Source: Roseovarius azorensis (GTDB lineage: Bacteria > Pseudomonadota > Alphaproteobacteria > Rhodobacterales > Rhodobacteraceae). From it: 64,000 bases of DNA. Positions 9,413 through 18,167 of the stretch are shown one piece after another (the stretch's first letter is position 1; every line of letters begins with the position of its first letter). The stretch spans positions 124,001-188,000 of the forward strand of contig NZ_FOAG01000003.1 in NCBI RefSeq assembly GCF_900109455.1, in the 5' to 3' direction. The notes under the pieces were generated by a model. The model worked only from the letters and a program-made list of their open reading frames with translations. It did no database searches and was not told the origin of the DNA. A program made the position numbers and the translations under genes.

Positions 9413-9717
9413 GCACCTTGGCCTTTGCAACTTGGAGGACAATGCTCAGACGCTACTCACTTTGCGCCGTCCCTGTCAAACGGCGTGGGGTCCGGACGGC
9501 GATGTTAAGCAAATGTGCAAATGGAATGCTTGCATTTTATCCTGATCCGGTCTGTGATGCCGGGGCTGTCCGGGGATGCAGTGCGATCGCACAGGCGTGC
9601 GCCGCGTACTATTTCCGGCATGGCAGACCGCCTTGCCCCGCGTCCCGCGCGGGCTGGCAAGAATGAAACGAGACGGCCCTTACAAACCGCTGTCCAACAC
9701 CGGAGGACTATTCACCA
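9413..9717. other. Divergent promoter region of the peptide transporter
   Basis: A 305-base gap between the leftward ATPase gene and the rightward binding-protein gene. It holds no convincing reading frame. It contains the palindrome described separately at 9519-9537, a direct repeat of GCAAATG just left of it, and a GGAGG ribosome site before 9718. Both halves of the transporter are presumably transcribed from here. Confidence 0.6.
9519..9537. promoter_or_regulatory. Candidate operator palindrome
   Basis: AAATGGAA-TGC-TTGCATTT is an inverted repeat with 7 of 8 matching arm positions around a 3-base centre. It lies between two divergently transcribed halves of one transporter and in an AT-richer patch. 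This is a plausible repressor or activator site; the regulator is unknown. Confidence 0.35.
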
Positions 9718-11421
9718 ATGACCCTGAAATCCCTATTGCTTGGCGCAACCGCCGTGACAGGTCTTGCGTCGGCTGCCTGGGCCGAGCGCGGCGCGGACGG
9801 CCATGTCAACCTGATCTACTGGCAGGCGCCGTCGATCATGAATCCCTACCTCTCGGGCGGCACCAAGGAGGTCGAGGCAGCCAGCCTCGTGATCGAACCT
9901 CTGGGCCGCTACAACACCAAGGGCGAGATGGTGCCCTATCTGGCCGAGGAAATCCCGACCGTTGGCAACGGCGGCGTGTCCGAGGATCTCAAGTCGATCA
10001 CCTGGAAGATCAGGCCCGGCATCGTCTGGTCGGACGGCACCGCCTTTACCGCCAACGATGTGAAATTCACCGCCGAATACTGCATGCACCCCGAAGGCGG
10101 CTGCGCGCAACTGGCGAAATACGAAGGCGTGGCCTCGGTCGAGGTGATCGACGACCTGACCGTCAAGGTCAATTTCACCGACGCACAACCCAACCCCTAC
10201 GGCCCCTTCATGGGTGGTCAGGCTCCGATCATTCAGGCGGCGCAATTTGCCGACTGTCTCGGGGCAAAGGCGCAGGAATGCACCGATGCCAATTTCAATC
10301 CGATCGGCACCGGCCCGTTCAAGGTGGACGAATTCCGCCCCAATGACGTGATCTCGCTTTCCGCGAACCCGAACTACCGCGACCCGGCCAAGCCGCGCTT
10401 TGCCACCATGACCTTCAAGGGCGGCGGCGACGCCACGGCGGCGGGCCGTGCGGTTCTGGAAACCGGCGAATTCGATTATGCGTGGAACCTGCAACTCGCG
10501 CCCGATGTGATCGCCAACATGGCCGCCGCGGGTAAGGGCGTCGCCATGTCGGCCTTTGGCACCCTGGTCGAACGGATCGAGATGAACATGACCGATCCCT
10601 CGCCCGACCTGCCCGAGGGTGAGCGCGCCACAGCCAAACATCCGCATCCGATCCTGACCGACATGCGCGTGCGCAAGGCGCTCAGCATGGCCATCGACCG
10701 CAATCTACTGGTCGAAATCGGCTATGGCCAGGCCGGGCGCCCCACCTGCAACCTCGTACCCGCACCTGCCGCCTTTGCCTCGGACAACACCGAATGTCTG
10801 ACGCAAGATATCGAAGGGGCCAAGGCGCTTCTGGAAGAGGCCGGCTGGACCGTGGGCGCAGACGGCATCCGCGAAAAGGATGGCAAGAAGCTGTCGCTGA
10901 CCTACCAGACCTCAACCAATGCAGTGCGTCAGGACTTTCAGGCACTGATCAAGCAGTGGTGGAGCGAAATCGGAGTTGAGACCGAACTGCGCAACATCTC
11001 GGCCTCGGTGTTCTTTGGCGGCGATCCCGGCAGCCCGGACACGTTCCAGAAATTCTATTCCGACGTGGAAATGTATGCCAACAACTTCGACGGCACCGAT
11101 CCGCAATCCTATCTCGCCTCCTACACCTGCAACAAGGCGCCACGCCCGGAAACGCAGTGGCAGGGCGAGAACATCAACCGCTTCTGCGATCCGGCCTATG
11201 ACGAACTGGTCAAGGAACTGGGCCGCACCGCGGAACTGGAGAAACGCGGCGAGATCGCGAAAAAGCTCAACGACATGCTGACCAAGGACAGCTATACTAT
11301 CGTGCCGCTGGTCGATCGCGGTCGTGTCTCTGCACGCTCCAACACGCTGGGCGGGGTCGAACTGAACACCTGGGATACCGAACTGTGGAATGCCGCAGAC
11401 TGGTACCGGATCAAGGAATAA
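9718..11421 (+). CDS. Peptide ABC transporter, periplasmic substrate-binding protein (family 5)
   Basis: A 567-residue exported protein with a signal peptide, predicted cut after AAWA at residue 22. The SBP_bac_5 pattern is clear: an N-terminal YWQAPSIMNPYLSGG segment, LKSITWKIRPGIVWSDGTAFTANDVKFT (split here over ~residues 90-120), PIGTGPFKV and VRKALSMAIDR. Such proteins bind peptides or related compounds and hand them to DppBC-type permeases. Four or more cysteines in the mature protein may form disulphides. A GGAGG ribosome site precedes the ATG. A strong hairpin follows before the permease gene, which would favour high expression of this subunit. Ligand unknown. Confidence 0.92.
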   Translation: MTLKSLLLGATAVTGLASAAWAERGADGHVNLIYWQAPSIMNPYLSGGTKEVEAASLVIEPLGRYNTKGEMVPYLAEEIPTVGNGGVSEDLKSITWKIRPGIVWSDGTAFTANDVKFTAEYCMHPEGGCAQLAKYEGVASVEVIDDLTVKVNFTDAQPNPYGPFMGGQAPIIQAAQFADCLGAKAQECTDANFNPIGTGPFKVDEFRPNDVISLSANPNYRDPAKPRFATMTFKGGGDATAAGRAVLETGEFDYAWNLQLAPDVIANMAAAGKGVAMSAFGTLVERIEMNMTDPSPDLPEGERATAKHPHPILTDMRVRKALSMAIDRNLLVEIGYGQAGRPTCNLVPAPAAFASDNTECLTQDIEGAKALLEEAGWTVGADGIREKDGKKLSLTYQTSTNAVRQDFQALIKQWWSEIGVETELRNISASVFFGGDPGSPDTFQKFYSDVEMYANNFDGTDPQSYLASYTCNKAPRPETQWQGENINRFCDPAYDELVKELGRTAELEKRGEIAKKLNDMLTKDSYTIVPLVDRGRVSARSNTLGGVELNTWDTELWNAADWYRIKE

Positions 11422-11434
11422 CCTGACCCGGACA

Positions 11435-11461
11435 CCGCCCCGGTTTCCGCGACCGGGGCGG
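11435..11461 (+). terminator. Intercistronic hairpin between binding protein and permease genes
   Basis: CCGCCCCGGT (11435-11444) pairs perfectly with ACCGGGGCGG (11452-11461), loop 7 bases, with no T-run after it. This is typical of a partial terminator or mRNA-stabilising structure that keeps binding-protein levels above permease levels. Confidence 0.6.
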
Positions 11462-11510
11462 CCCCCTTGCCGACAAAAACAATAAGAACGACCCCCAAAA
11501 GGCGCCGCGC

Positions 11511-12518
11511 ATGCTGACCTATACGATCCGACGGCTCGTCCTCGCGATTCCGACGCTGCTCTTCATCAGCCTTGTCATATTTCTGTTGCTTGAACTGGCG
11601 CCCGGCGATCCGATGGCGCAGGTGCCACTCACCGTGCCCCCCGAAGTCAAGGAGAAGATGCGCCTCGCACTTGGCCTGGGCGAGCCGACGCATATCCGTT
11701 TTCTGAAATGGATGTGGCAGTTTTTCGTGGTCGAGCCGATGATGTTCTTCGACTGGCTTTTCGGCACCGCCCTCGCCGAAGGCCAGCAGCGCGTGCTCAG
11801 CTGGCAATTCCGTTCGCCGGTCATGGATGTGATCGTGCAGCGCATGCCGCAGACCCTCTGGGTGGTGGCGATGTCCTATGTGGTGGGTATCCTGATCGCC
11901 CTGCCCATCGGGATCTACTCGGCCTACAGACAGTATTCCGTTTTCGACCAGACCGGAACATTCGTTACTATGGTCGGCTATTCGGTGCCGCCGTTCTTTT
12001 CCGGCGTGCTCGTGATCGTGATCTTCTCGGTGCAACTGGGCTGGCTGCCCTCAATCTATGACACCACGCTGGTGGTGGTGGACTGGGCCACGTTCAAGCA
12101 GCAATTGATGCAAATGGTCATGCCCGTGATGGTGCTGGCGCTGCAGACCACTGCGCAGATCAGCCGCTTCATGCGCGCCTCGATGCTCGACAATCTCAAT
12201 CAGGACTATGTGCGCACCGCCCGCGCCAAGGGCCTGTCGGAATGGTCGGTGATCATGGTCCACGTGCTGCGCAATTCGATGATCCCGGTGGTGACGGTTA
12301 TTGCGCTTGGCGTGCCCAGCATCTTTGGCGGGGCGATCATCACCGAGCAGATATTCAAGGTGAATGGCCTTGGCCAACTCCTCATCACCGCGATCGAGGC
12401 CAATGACCTTCCGATGGTGCAGACCGTGACCTTTATCATCGCGGTGCTGATCGTGTTCTTCAATATCGTCGCCGACGTGCTCTACGGCGTGCTCGACCCG
12501 AGGATCCGCTATGACTGA
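11511..12518 (+). CDS. Peptide ABC transporter permease (DppB-like)
   Basis: A 335-residue inner-membrane protein with an N-terminal anchor (MLTYTIRRLVLAIPTLLFISLVIFLLL), the APGDP motif right after it as in DppB/OppB proteins, and several further hydrophobic segments. The cytoplasmic EAA loop that contacts the ATPase is seen at DYVRTARAKGLSEWSVI (~residues 232-248). It follows the binding protein after an 89-base gap containing a hairpin and overlaps the next permease gene by 8 bases. It forms the transport channel with that protein. Confidence 0.92.
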   Translation: MLTYTIRRLVLAIPTLLFISLVIFLLLELAPGDPMAQVPLTVPPEVKEKMRLALGLGEPTHIRFLKWMWQFFVVEPMMFFDWLFGTALAEGQQRVLSWQFRSPVMDVIVQRMPQTLWVVAMSYVVGILIALPIGIYSAYRQYSVFDQTGTFVTMVGYSVPPFFSGVLVIVIFSVQLGWLPSIYDTTLVVVDWATFKQQLMQMVMPVMVLALQTTAQISRFMRASMLDNLNQDYVRTARAKGLSEWSVIMVHVLRNSMIPVVTVIALGVPSIFGGAIITEQIFKVNGLGQLLITAIEANDLPMVQTVTFIIAVLIVFFNIVADVLYGVLDPRIRYD

Positions 12519-13449
12519 CGCCCCCGATCCCAAACCCATCGCAGCCCTCGCCGACAAGGGCCCCACCGCCCCTCCGCGCAGCCAGTGGCGCGACGTCTGG
12601 GATCAGTTCAAGACCCATCGCGGCGCGCTCGCGGGCGGAATCGTGCTCTTGTTCATCATCGTCACGGTGTTCGTCGGCCCCTATCTCTGGCCCTATGACG
12701 CCACCTTCATCGATATCCGCGCACGCAATCAGGGGCCAAGCCTGACGCATCCCTTTGGCACCGATCAGTTGGGCCGCGACATGCTGGCGCGGATGATGGC
12801 CGGCGGACAAACCTCGATCGCGGTGGGACTGACGGCGATGCTGCTGGCGCTTGGGCTGGGCAGCCTGATCGGCGTACTGGCGGGCTTCTTCCGACGCCTC
12901 GACGGGCCGCTGATGCGGCTCACCGACCTCTTCCTATCGCTGCCGCTGCTGCCGCTGCTTCTGGTGATGGTGCTCCTGTTCCGCGAAACGCTCAGCGGGA
13001 TTCTCGGACCCGAGACTGGCATTTTCATCCTCATTGTCGTGGCCATCGGCGTCACCAGCTGGATGCCCACGGCAAGGATCGTGCGCGGCGACGTGCTGGC
13101 ACTCAAGGAACGAGAGTTCATCCTCGCCGCGCGCTCGATCGGAACCACGAATTACAACCTCATCACCCGGCATATCCTGCCCAATGTGATGTCGCCGATC
13201 ATGGTCTCCGCCACCCTCGGCATCGCCAATGCGATCATCACCGAGAGCGCGCTTTCCTTTCTCGGCCTCGGCTTTCCGCCCGATTTTCCGACCTGGGGGC
13301 GGCTGCTGAACGACGCGACGCAATATCTTCAGGATTACCCCGAGCGGGTGTTCTGGCCCGGTCTTGCCATTTCGCTCACGGTGCTCAGCATCAACTACAT
13401 GGGCGACGGGCTGCGCGACGCGCTCGATCCGCGCATTCGTGGACGCTGA
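12511..13449 (+). CDS. Peptide ABC transporter permease (DppC-like)
   Basis: A 312-residue inner-membrane permease. It has a short proline-rich cytoplasmic head, a first membrane segment near residues 38-60, the HPFGTDQLGRDMLARMM motif typical of DppC/OppC, and further helices. The EAA loop reads REFILAARSIGTTNYNLI. It overlaps the preceding permease gene by 8 bases, so the two are translationally coupled. With that protein and the double ATPase it completes the importer. Confidence 0.92.
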   Translation: MTDAPDPKPIAALADKGPTAPPRSQWRDVWDQFKTHRGALAGGIVLLFIIVTVFVGPYLWPYDATFIDIRARNQGPSLTHPFGTDQLGRDMLARMMAGGQTSIAVGLTAMLLALGLGSLIGVLAGFFRRLDGPLMRLTDLFLSLPLLPLLLVMVLLFRETLSGILGPETGIFILIVVAIGVTSWMPTARIVRGDVLALKEREFILAARSIGTTNYNLITRHILPNVMSPIMVSATLGIANAIITESALSFLGLGFPPDFPTWGRLLNDATQYLQDYPERVFWPGLAISLTVLSINYMGDGLRDALDPRIRGR

Positions 13450-13451
13450 GC

Positions 13452-13838
13452 ATGATCGCCGCGATCTGGCGCAGCTTTCGCCGTCTGCCGCTCCGGGTGC
13501 AAATATGGGTGGCGATGATCCTCGTGTCGGTCAACGCCGCCTCCCTTCTGTGGTGGGATGCCCCCATGGGTGCATGGGTGGCGGGCATGGCGGTGGGCGC
13601 GATGCTGCTCAACGGCGTGCTCATGCTGATCGAGCGCGGCTTCTCACGCGCCATGGCGCTGCCGCACGTGCTGATCTGGACGCCGCTCATGGCGCTGGTG
13701 ATCTGGCTGCTGTCACAGCATATCGCGACGGGCTATCGCCGTTACCTTCTGGTCCTGCTGGTGGTGGATGGGATTTCGCTTGCGCTCGACTATGCCGACA
13801 GCTGGAAATGGTGGAAAGGCGACCGCAGGATCGCCTGA
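13452..13838 (+). CDS. Small integral membrane protein, function unknown
   Basis: A 128-residue protein starting only 2 bases after the permease stop, so almost certainly the last gene of the transporter operon. It has an arginine-rich head (RSFRRLPLR), about four hydrophobic stretches (near residues 18-35, 39-58, 70-88 and 95-110), and a charged WKWWKGDRRIA tail. No known domain was recognised. Its place after the permeases suggests an accessory role in the transporter or mere co-transcription. Confidence 0.75.
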   Translation: MIAAIWRSFRRLPLRVQIWVAMILVSVNAASLLWWDAPMGAWVAGMAVGAMLLNGVLMLIERGFSRAMALPHVLIWTPLMALVIWLLSQHIATGYRRYLLVLLVVDGISLALDYADSWKWWKGDRRIA

Positions 13839-13849
13839 CACCCGCGCTT

Positions 13850-14722
13850 TCAGCCCAACTTGCGCAGCCGCGCGAACAGGCTCGAGGTATCCCAGCGCCC
13901 GCCGCCCATCTTCTGCACATCCTTGTAGAACTGATCGACCAGCGCCGTCACTGGCAGGCTGGCGCCGGTCTCATCGGCGGTGTCAAGGCAGATGCCCAGA
14001 TCCTTGCGCATCCAGTCCACGGCAAAGCCGTGGTTCCACTTGTCATCCAGCATGGTCTGGTAACGGTTGGCCATCTGCCAACTTCCGGCGGCGCCCTGAC
14101 TGATGACCTCGACCACGGCGCGCCCGTCAAGCCCCGCCTTCTCGGCGAAATGCAGCGCCTCCGCCAGACCCTGCACCAACCCCGCGATGGCAATCTGGTT
14201 GCACATCTTGGTCAACTGTCCGGCACCGCTCTCGCCGATCCGGCGGCAGAGCTTGGCATAGATCTGAATCACCGGCTCGGCCGCCGCATAGTCCGCCTCG
14301 TCACCACCACACATGATCGACAACTGGCCGTTCTCGGCCCCCGCCTGCCCGCCGGACACGGGAGCATCGACAAAACCCAGCCCCGACGATCTGGCCTGAT
14401 CATACAGCTCAGCCGTCACCCTGGACGACACGGTGGTGTGATCGACAAAGATCGCGCCCTTCCTCATGCCGGCAAACGCCCCGTCAGCCCCCTGACACAC
14501 GCTGCGCAGGTCATCGTCATTGCCGACGCAGGCCATGACGAATTCCGCACCCTCCGCAGCCTCGCGCGGCGTGGCCGCCGAACGCCCGCCATGCTGGGCC
14601 GTCCATTTTCCGGCCTTGGCCGTAGTGCGGTTATAGACGCAGACATCATGCCCCGCCGCCTGCAAGTGCCCCGCCATCGGATAGCCCATCACGCCAAGCC
14701 CCAGAAACGCCAGTTTCGCCAT
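13850..14722 (-). CDS. NAD(P)-dependent beta-hydroxyacid dehydrogenase (3-hydroxyisobutyrate dehydrogenase family)
   Basis: A 290-residue oxidoreductase. An N-terminal Rossmann fold shows FLGLGVMGYPMAGHL (residues 6-20), followed by VYNRT (~34-38), whose arginine hints at NADPH preference. The family pattern continues with FVDAPVSGGQAGAENGQL and the catalytic-lysine segment GAGQLTKMCNQ (~residue 170). Members oxidise 3-hydroxyisobutyrate, tartronate semialdehyde or succinic semialdehyde; the exact substrate is not decidable here. AGGACA precedes the ATG. The gene is convergent with the transporter operon (11 bases between stops) and divergent from the penicillin acylase gene. Confidence 0.88.
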   Translation of the reverse strand: MAKLAFLGLGVMGYPMAGHLQAAGHDVCVYNRTTAKAGKWTAQHGGRSAATPREAAEGAEFVMACVGNDDDLRSVCQGADGAFAGMRKGAIFVDHTTVSSRVTAELYDQARSSGLGFVDAPVSGGQAGAENGQLSIMCGGDEADYAAAEPVIQIYAKLCRRIGESGAGQLTKMCNQIAIAGLVQGLAEALHFAEKAGLDGRAVVEVISQGAAGSWQMANRYQTMLDDKWNHGFAVDWMRKDLGICLDTADETGASLPVTALVDQFYKDVQKMGGGRWDTSSLFARLRKLG

Positions 14723-14790
14723 TGTCCTGTCCTCTCCCATTGTCTCGCCCCGGTTTTCTGACTATCCCCAGAAGCTGATGCAAGTGGAAA

Positions 14791-17286
14791 ATGGAGCCGG
14801 ATCCGACCATGTCAACGTTGATCATATGGTTGCTGCGCCTCGCAGGCGGCGCGGTTCTGCTGGCGGTGATCGCCATCGCGGGCGTCTATTTCCTGCTCTC
14901 CCGCTCGCTGCCCGATTACGACAAGACCCTTGAGGTGTCCGGTCTTTCCGCCCCGGTCGAGATCGTGCGCGACAACGCCAATGTGCCGCATGTCTTTGGC
15001 CGGACCGATACCGACACCTTCTTTGGCTTGGGCTACGCGCATGCGCAGGACCGGCTCTGGCAGATGATCATGCTGCGCCGCACCGTTCAGGGACGCCTGT
15101 CCGAAGTCTTCGGCCCCCGCACCCTGGAAATCGACCAGGTGCTGCGCCGGTTCGACCTCTATACGCTGGCGCGTCAGTCGGTGGCGGTGCAGGATGCCGA
15201 AACGCGGGCCGCGCTCAAGTCCTATTCCGACGGGATCAACGCCCGGCTGACCGAGATCAACCGCGATGCGCTTGGTCGTGGCGCGCCAGAACAGTTCCTC
15301 TTCAACGCTCCTGTGGCCCCGTGGCAGCCAGCGGACTCCATCGCGTTGATCAAGCTGATGGCGGTGCAGCTCTCGGCGCATCTGTCCAACGAGGTGCTCT
15401 TTGCCCGCACCTCTTTGGCGCTCGAAGATCCCGCGCGGCTCGACGATATCCTGCCGCTCGCACCGGGCAGCGGAATCGCCGCCCTGCCGGAATATGCCGC
15501 CCTCTTTCCGGATACCGAGTGGCCCCGGATGGCGCGGGCGCAGGACACACCCAAGCATCCGCTTTCACCCTTTCATCGACCGGCATTTGCCGGAGCCTCC
15601 AACGCCTTTGCCGCCGCGCCCACGCGCTCGGCCTCGGGCGGCACGCTTTTGGCCAATGACCCGCATCTGGGCTTCTCCGCACCGAATATCTGGTATCTCG
15701 CCCGACTGGAGTTGCAATCGGGCGGCGTGATCGGTGCCACAATCCCCGGCATCCCGGTGATCCTCACGGGGCGCAGCGCCAGTCTCGGCTGGGGCATAAC
15801 CTCGTCCTACATGGACGATCAGGATCTCTTCATCGAGGAACTCAATCCCGACAACCCGGCCGAATACCGCACGCCGGACGGCTACAAACCCTTTCGCACC
15901 ACCCGCTCGATCATCGAGATCAAGGGGGCCGACCCCGTCACCCTCACCCTGCGCTGGACCGAAAACGGCCCGGTCCTACCCGGCAGCCACTACAATCTGG
16001 CAGAGGTGACACCGCCTGGCCATGTGGCGTCGCTGAGCTGGACGGCGCTCAGCGCCGAGGATACCACGATGAGCGCCGCCATGACACTGATGCGCGCCGG
16101 ATCGGTCGAGACGGCGCTTGAGGCGGGTCGGCTCTATATCGCACCCTCCCAGAACCTGACGCTGGTCGATCAGGACACGATCGCGCTCAAGACCGTCGGC
16201 GCAGCCCCCCGCCGCGACGCCCGCCACGAAAGCGAGGGCCGCATGCCTAGCCGGGGCTGGCTGACCGAGAACCGCTGGCAGGGCACCCTGCCCTATGCCG
16301 CGAACCCCGAGTTCATTGCACCCCGAGGCGGAATCCTGGGCAACACCAACAACAAGATCGTCGACCGCCCCTTTCCGATGCATGTGAGCCACCTCTGGGG
16401 TGATACGCAGCGCGTGCATCGCTGGCAGCGCCTGATGCAGGGGCGCGGCGTGCATACCCGCGACAGCTTTGTCGAGGCGCAGCTTGACACGGTCAGCTTC
16501 ACCGCCCGCTCGCTCCTGCCGCTGATCGGTGCCGATCTGTGGTTCACAGGCGAGGCCGCGCCCGACGGCTCGCCCGAACGCCTGCGCCAGAGGGCACTGA
16601 CAATGCTCGCCGACTGGAACGGCGAGATGAACGAACACCTGCCCGAGCCGCTGATCTACGCCGCCTGGATGCGCGCCCTGATGGACCGCTTGATCCGCGA
16701 CGATCTGGGTCCGCTCTCACGGGAATTCGACCACCCCGACCCGGTGTTCATCGAGCGCGTGTTCCGCGATGTGGACGGCGCCTCGGCCTGGTGCGATGTC
16801 AGGCAATCGGCCGCCACAGAGACCTGCACCGACATCGCGCGCATGGCGCTTGATGATGCGCTGATCTGGATCTCCGAACGTTATGGAAGCTCACTGGAAA
16901 GCCTGCGATGGGGCGAGGCGCATCAGGCCACCCATGACCATCAGGTGCTGGGCAATGTCCCGCTCCTGCGCCATTTCGTCAACATCCGGCAATCCACCTC
17001 GGGCGGCGACCACACGCTCCTGCGCGGGCGCACGCGCGGCGGCGATGGCCCCGACCCGTTTCAGAATGTGCATGGTGCGGGCTATCGCGGGGTTTACGAT
17101 TTCGCCGACCCCGACAGCAGCGTGTTCATCATCGCAACCGGCCAGTCTGGTCATTTCCTCAGCCGCCATTACGACGATCTCTCGCAACTATGGCGGCGCG
17201 GCGAGTATATCCCGATGTCGCTCGATCCCGCACTGGCGCGCGCGGCGTCGGTGGGTGTGACCGTGCTCGCGCCAGAAACTCCCTGA
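14791..17286 (+). CDS. Penicillin acylase family protein (Ntn hydrolase)
   Basis: An 831-residue amidohydrolase of the S45 family. Residues ~7-32 form a hydrophobic signal or anchor. The alpha region shows VEIVRDNANVPHVFG and FGLGYAHAQDRLWQM, typical of the family. The likely autocatalytic cut and N-terminal nucleophile is Ser270 in GASNAF, followed by GGTLLANDPHLGF and IPGIPVILTGRSASLGWG. LGNTNNKI and HQATHDH belong to the beta chain. Such enzymes are processed in the periplasm and cleave amides such as N-acyl-homoserine lactones, acyl-peptides or beta-lactam side chains. An ATG at 14809 is an alternative start. The substrate is undetermined. Confidence 0.9.
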   Translation: MEPDPTMSTLIIWLLRLAGGAVLLAVIAIAGVYFLLSRSLPDYDKTLEVSGLSAPVEIVRDNANVPHVFGRTDTDTFFGLGYAHAQDRLWQMIMLRRTVQGRLSEVFGPRTLEIDQVLRRFDLYTLARQSVAVQDAETRAALKSYSDGINARLTEINRDALGRGAPEQFLFNAPVAPWQPADSIALIKLMAVQLSAHLSNEVLFARTSLALEDPARLDDILPLAPGSGIAALPEYAALFPDTEWPRMARAQDTPKHPLSPFHRPAFAGASNAFAAAPTRSASGGTLLANDPHLGFSAPNIWYLARLELQSGGVIGATIPGIPVILTGRSASLGWGITSSYMDDQDLFIEELNPDNPAEYRTPDGYKPFRTTRSIIEIKGADPVTLTLRWTENGPVLPGSHYNLAEVTPPGHVASLSWTALSAEDTTMSAAMTLMRAGSVETALEAGRLYIAPSQNLTLVDQDTIALKTVGAAPRRDARHESEGRMPSRGWLTENRWQGTLPYAANPEFIAPRGGILGNTNNKIVDRPFPMHVSHLWGDTQRVHRWQRLMQGRGVHTRDSFVEAQLDTVSFTARSLLPLIGADLWFTGEAAPDGSPERLRQRALTMLADWNGEMNEHLPEPLIYAAWMRALMDRLIRDDLGPLSREFDHPDPVFIERVFRDVDGASAWCDVRQSAATETCTDIARMALDDALIWISERYGSSLESLRWGEAHQATHDHQVLGNVPLLRHFVNIRQSTSGGDHTLLRGRTRGGDGPDPFQNVHGAGYRGVYDFADPDSSVFIIATGQSGHFLSRHYDDLSQLWRRGEYIPMSLDPALARAASVGVTVLAPETP

Positions 17287-17306
17287 CCCGCAGCCTTCGT
17301 CAATCA

Positions 17307-17339
17307 CCGGGCCGCTTTCCCTGCAGGAAAGCGGCCCGG
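17307..17339. terminator. Strong bidirectional hairpin terminator
   Basis: CCGGGCCGCTTTCC (17307-17320) pairs over 14 bases with GGAAAGCGGCCCGG (17326-17339) around a CTGCA loop, with T-rich sequence after it. It sits between the convergent penicillin acylase and coxM genes and probably ends both transcripts. Confidence 0.85.
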
Positions 17340-17367
17340 AACCCGTTTGTATTGTCCTGTCCTGCTA

Positions 17368-18156
17368 TCAGCCCGCCGCAGCCACTGCCCGGCGCGTCAT
17401 CACCCCGGCCAGATGCGCGCGATACGCGCCCGACCCGTGCAGGTCGCTGATCATGCCATCGGCCGAGAGGGCAAGCCCCTTCAGCGCCCCGGGTGCGAAA
17501 TTCGACGAAAGCGCCGCCTCCGCCTCCGACCAGCGGAACACGCCACCTTCAGAGGCCCCGGTCACCGCCACGCGCACACCTGTGCCGTATTTCGCGACAA
17601 ACACCCCCACGAGCGCAAAACGCGAGGCGGGTTGCTCGAACTTCTGATAGCTGGCCTTTTCCGGCACCGGGAAACGCACCTCGGTGATGATCTCGCCATC
17701 CTCGAGCGCCGTGGTGAACATCCCCTGAAAGAAATCATCCGCCGCAATCTCGCGATTCGAGGTGATCACCACCGCCCCCGATCCCAGCGCCGCCGCCGGA
17801 TAACAGGCCGAAGGATCGTTATTCGCCAGACTACCGCCGATGGTGCCGCGATTGCGCACTGCCGGATCGCCGATATGCCCGGCCAGCGCGGCCAGCGCCG
17901 GATAGGCCCCCGCGCCCGCCGCAACTGTGGCATGGGTGGTCCCGCCACCAATACAGAGCGCGCCGTCATCGGCGGTGCAGATGCCCTGCATCTCCTTGAT
18001 GCCCGACAGGCACACCAGCCTTTCCGGGGCCGCCAGCCGCTGTTTCAGCGTGGGGATCAGCGTCTGACCGCCGCCCAGCGCCTGCGTTTCCCCGGAACCA
18101 AGCGCCTTGATCGCATCGGCAATTGTTGCGGGGCGTTCGATATCGAATGCATACAT
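17368..18156 (-). CDS. coxM: FAD-binding medium subunit of CO dehydrogenase/xanthine dehydrogenase family (CoxM-like)
   Basis: A 262-residue flavoprotein subunit. It carries the FAD-binding segments ALGGGQTLIPTLKQRL (~residues 31-46) and TIGGSLANNDPSACYPAA (~109-126), both standard for CoxM/XdhA-type medium subunits. It passes electrons from the iron-sulphur subunit to the FAD and on to an acceptor. AAGGAGA lies 8 bases before the ATG. It is the last gene of the cox operon, 11 bases after coxL, and ends at the strong hairpin at 17307. Confidence 0.92.
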   Translation of the reverse strand: MYAFDIERPATIADAIKALGSGETQALGGGQTLIPTLKQRLAAPERLVCLSGIKEMQGICTADDGALCIGGGTTHATVAAGAGAYPALAALAGHIGDPAVRNRGTIGGSLANNDPSACYPAAALGSGAVVITSNREIAADDFFQGMFTTALEDGEIITEVRFPVPEKASYQKFEQPASRFALVGVFVAKYGTGVRVAVTGASEGGVFRWSEAEAALSSNFAPGALKGLALSADGMISDLHGSGAYRAHLAGVMTRRAVAAAG

Positions 18157-18167
18157 GATCGCTCTCC

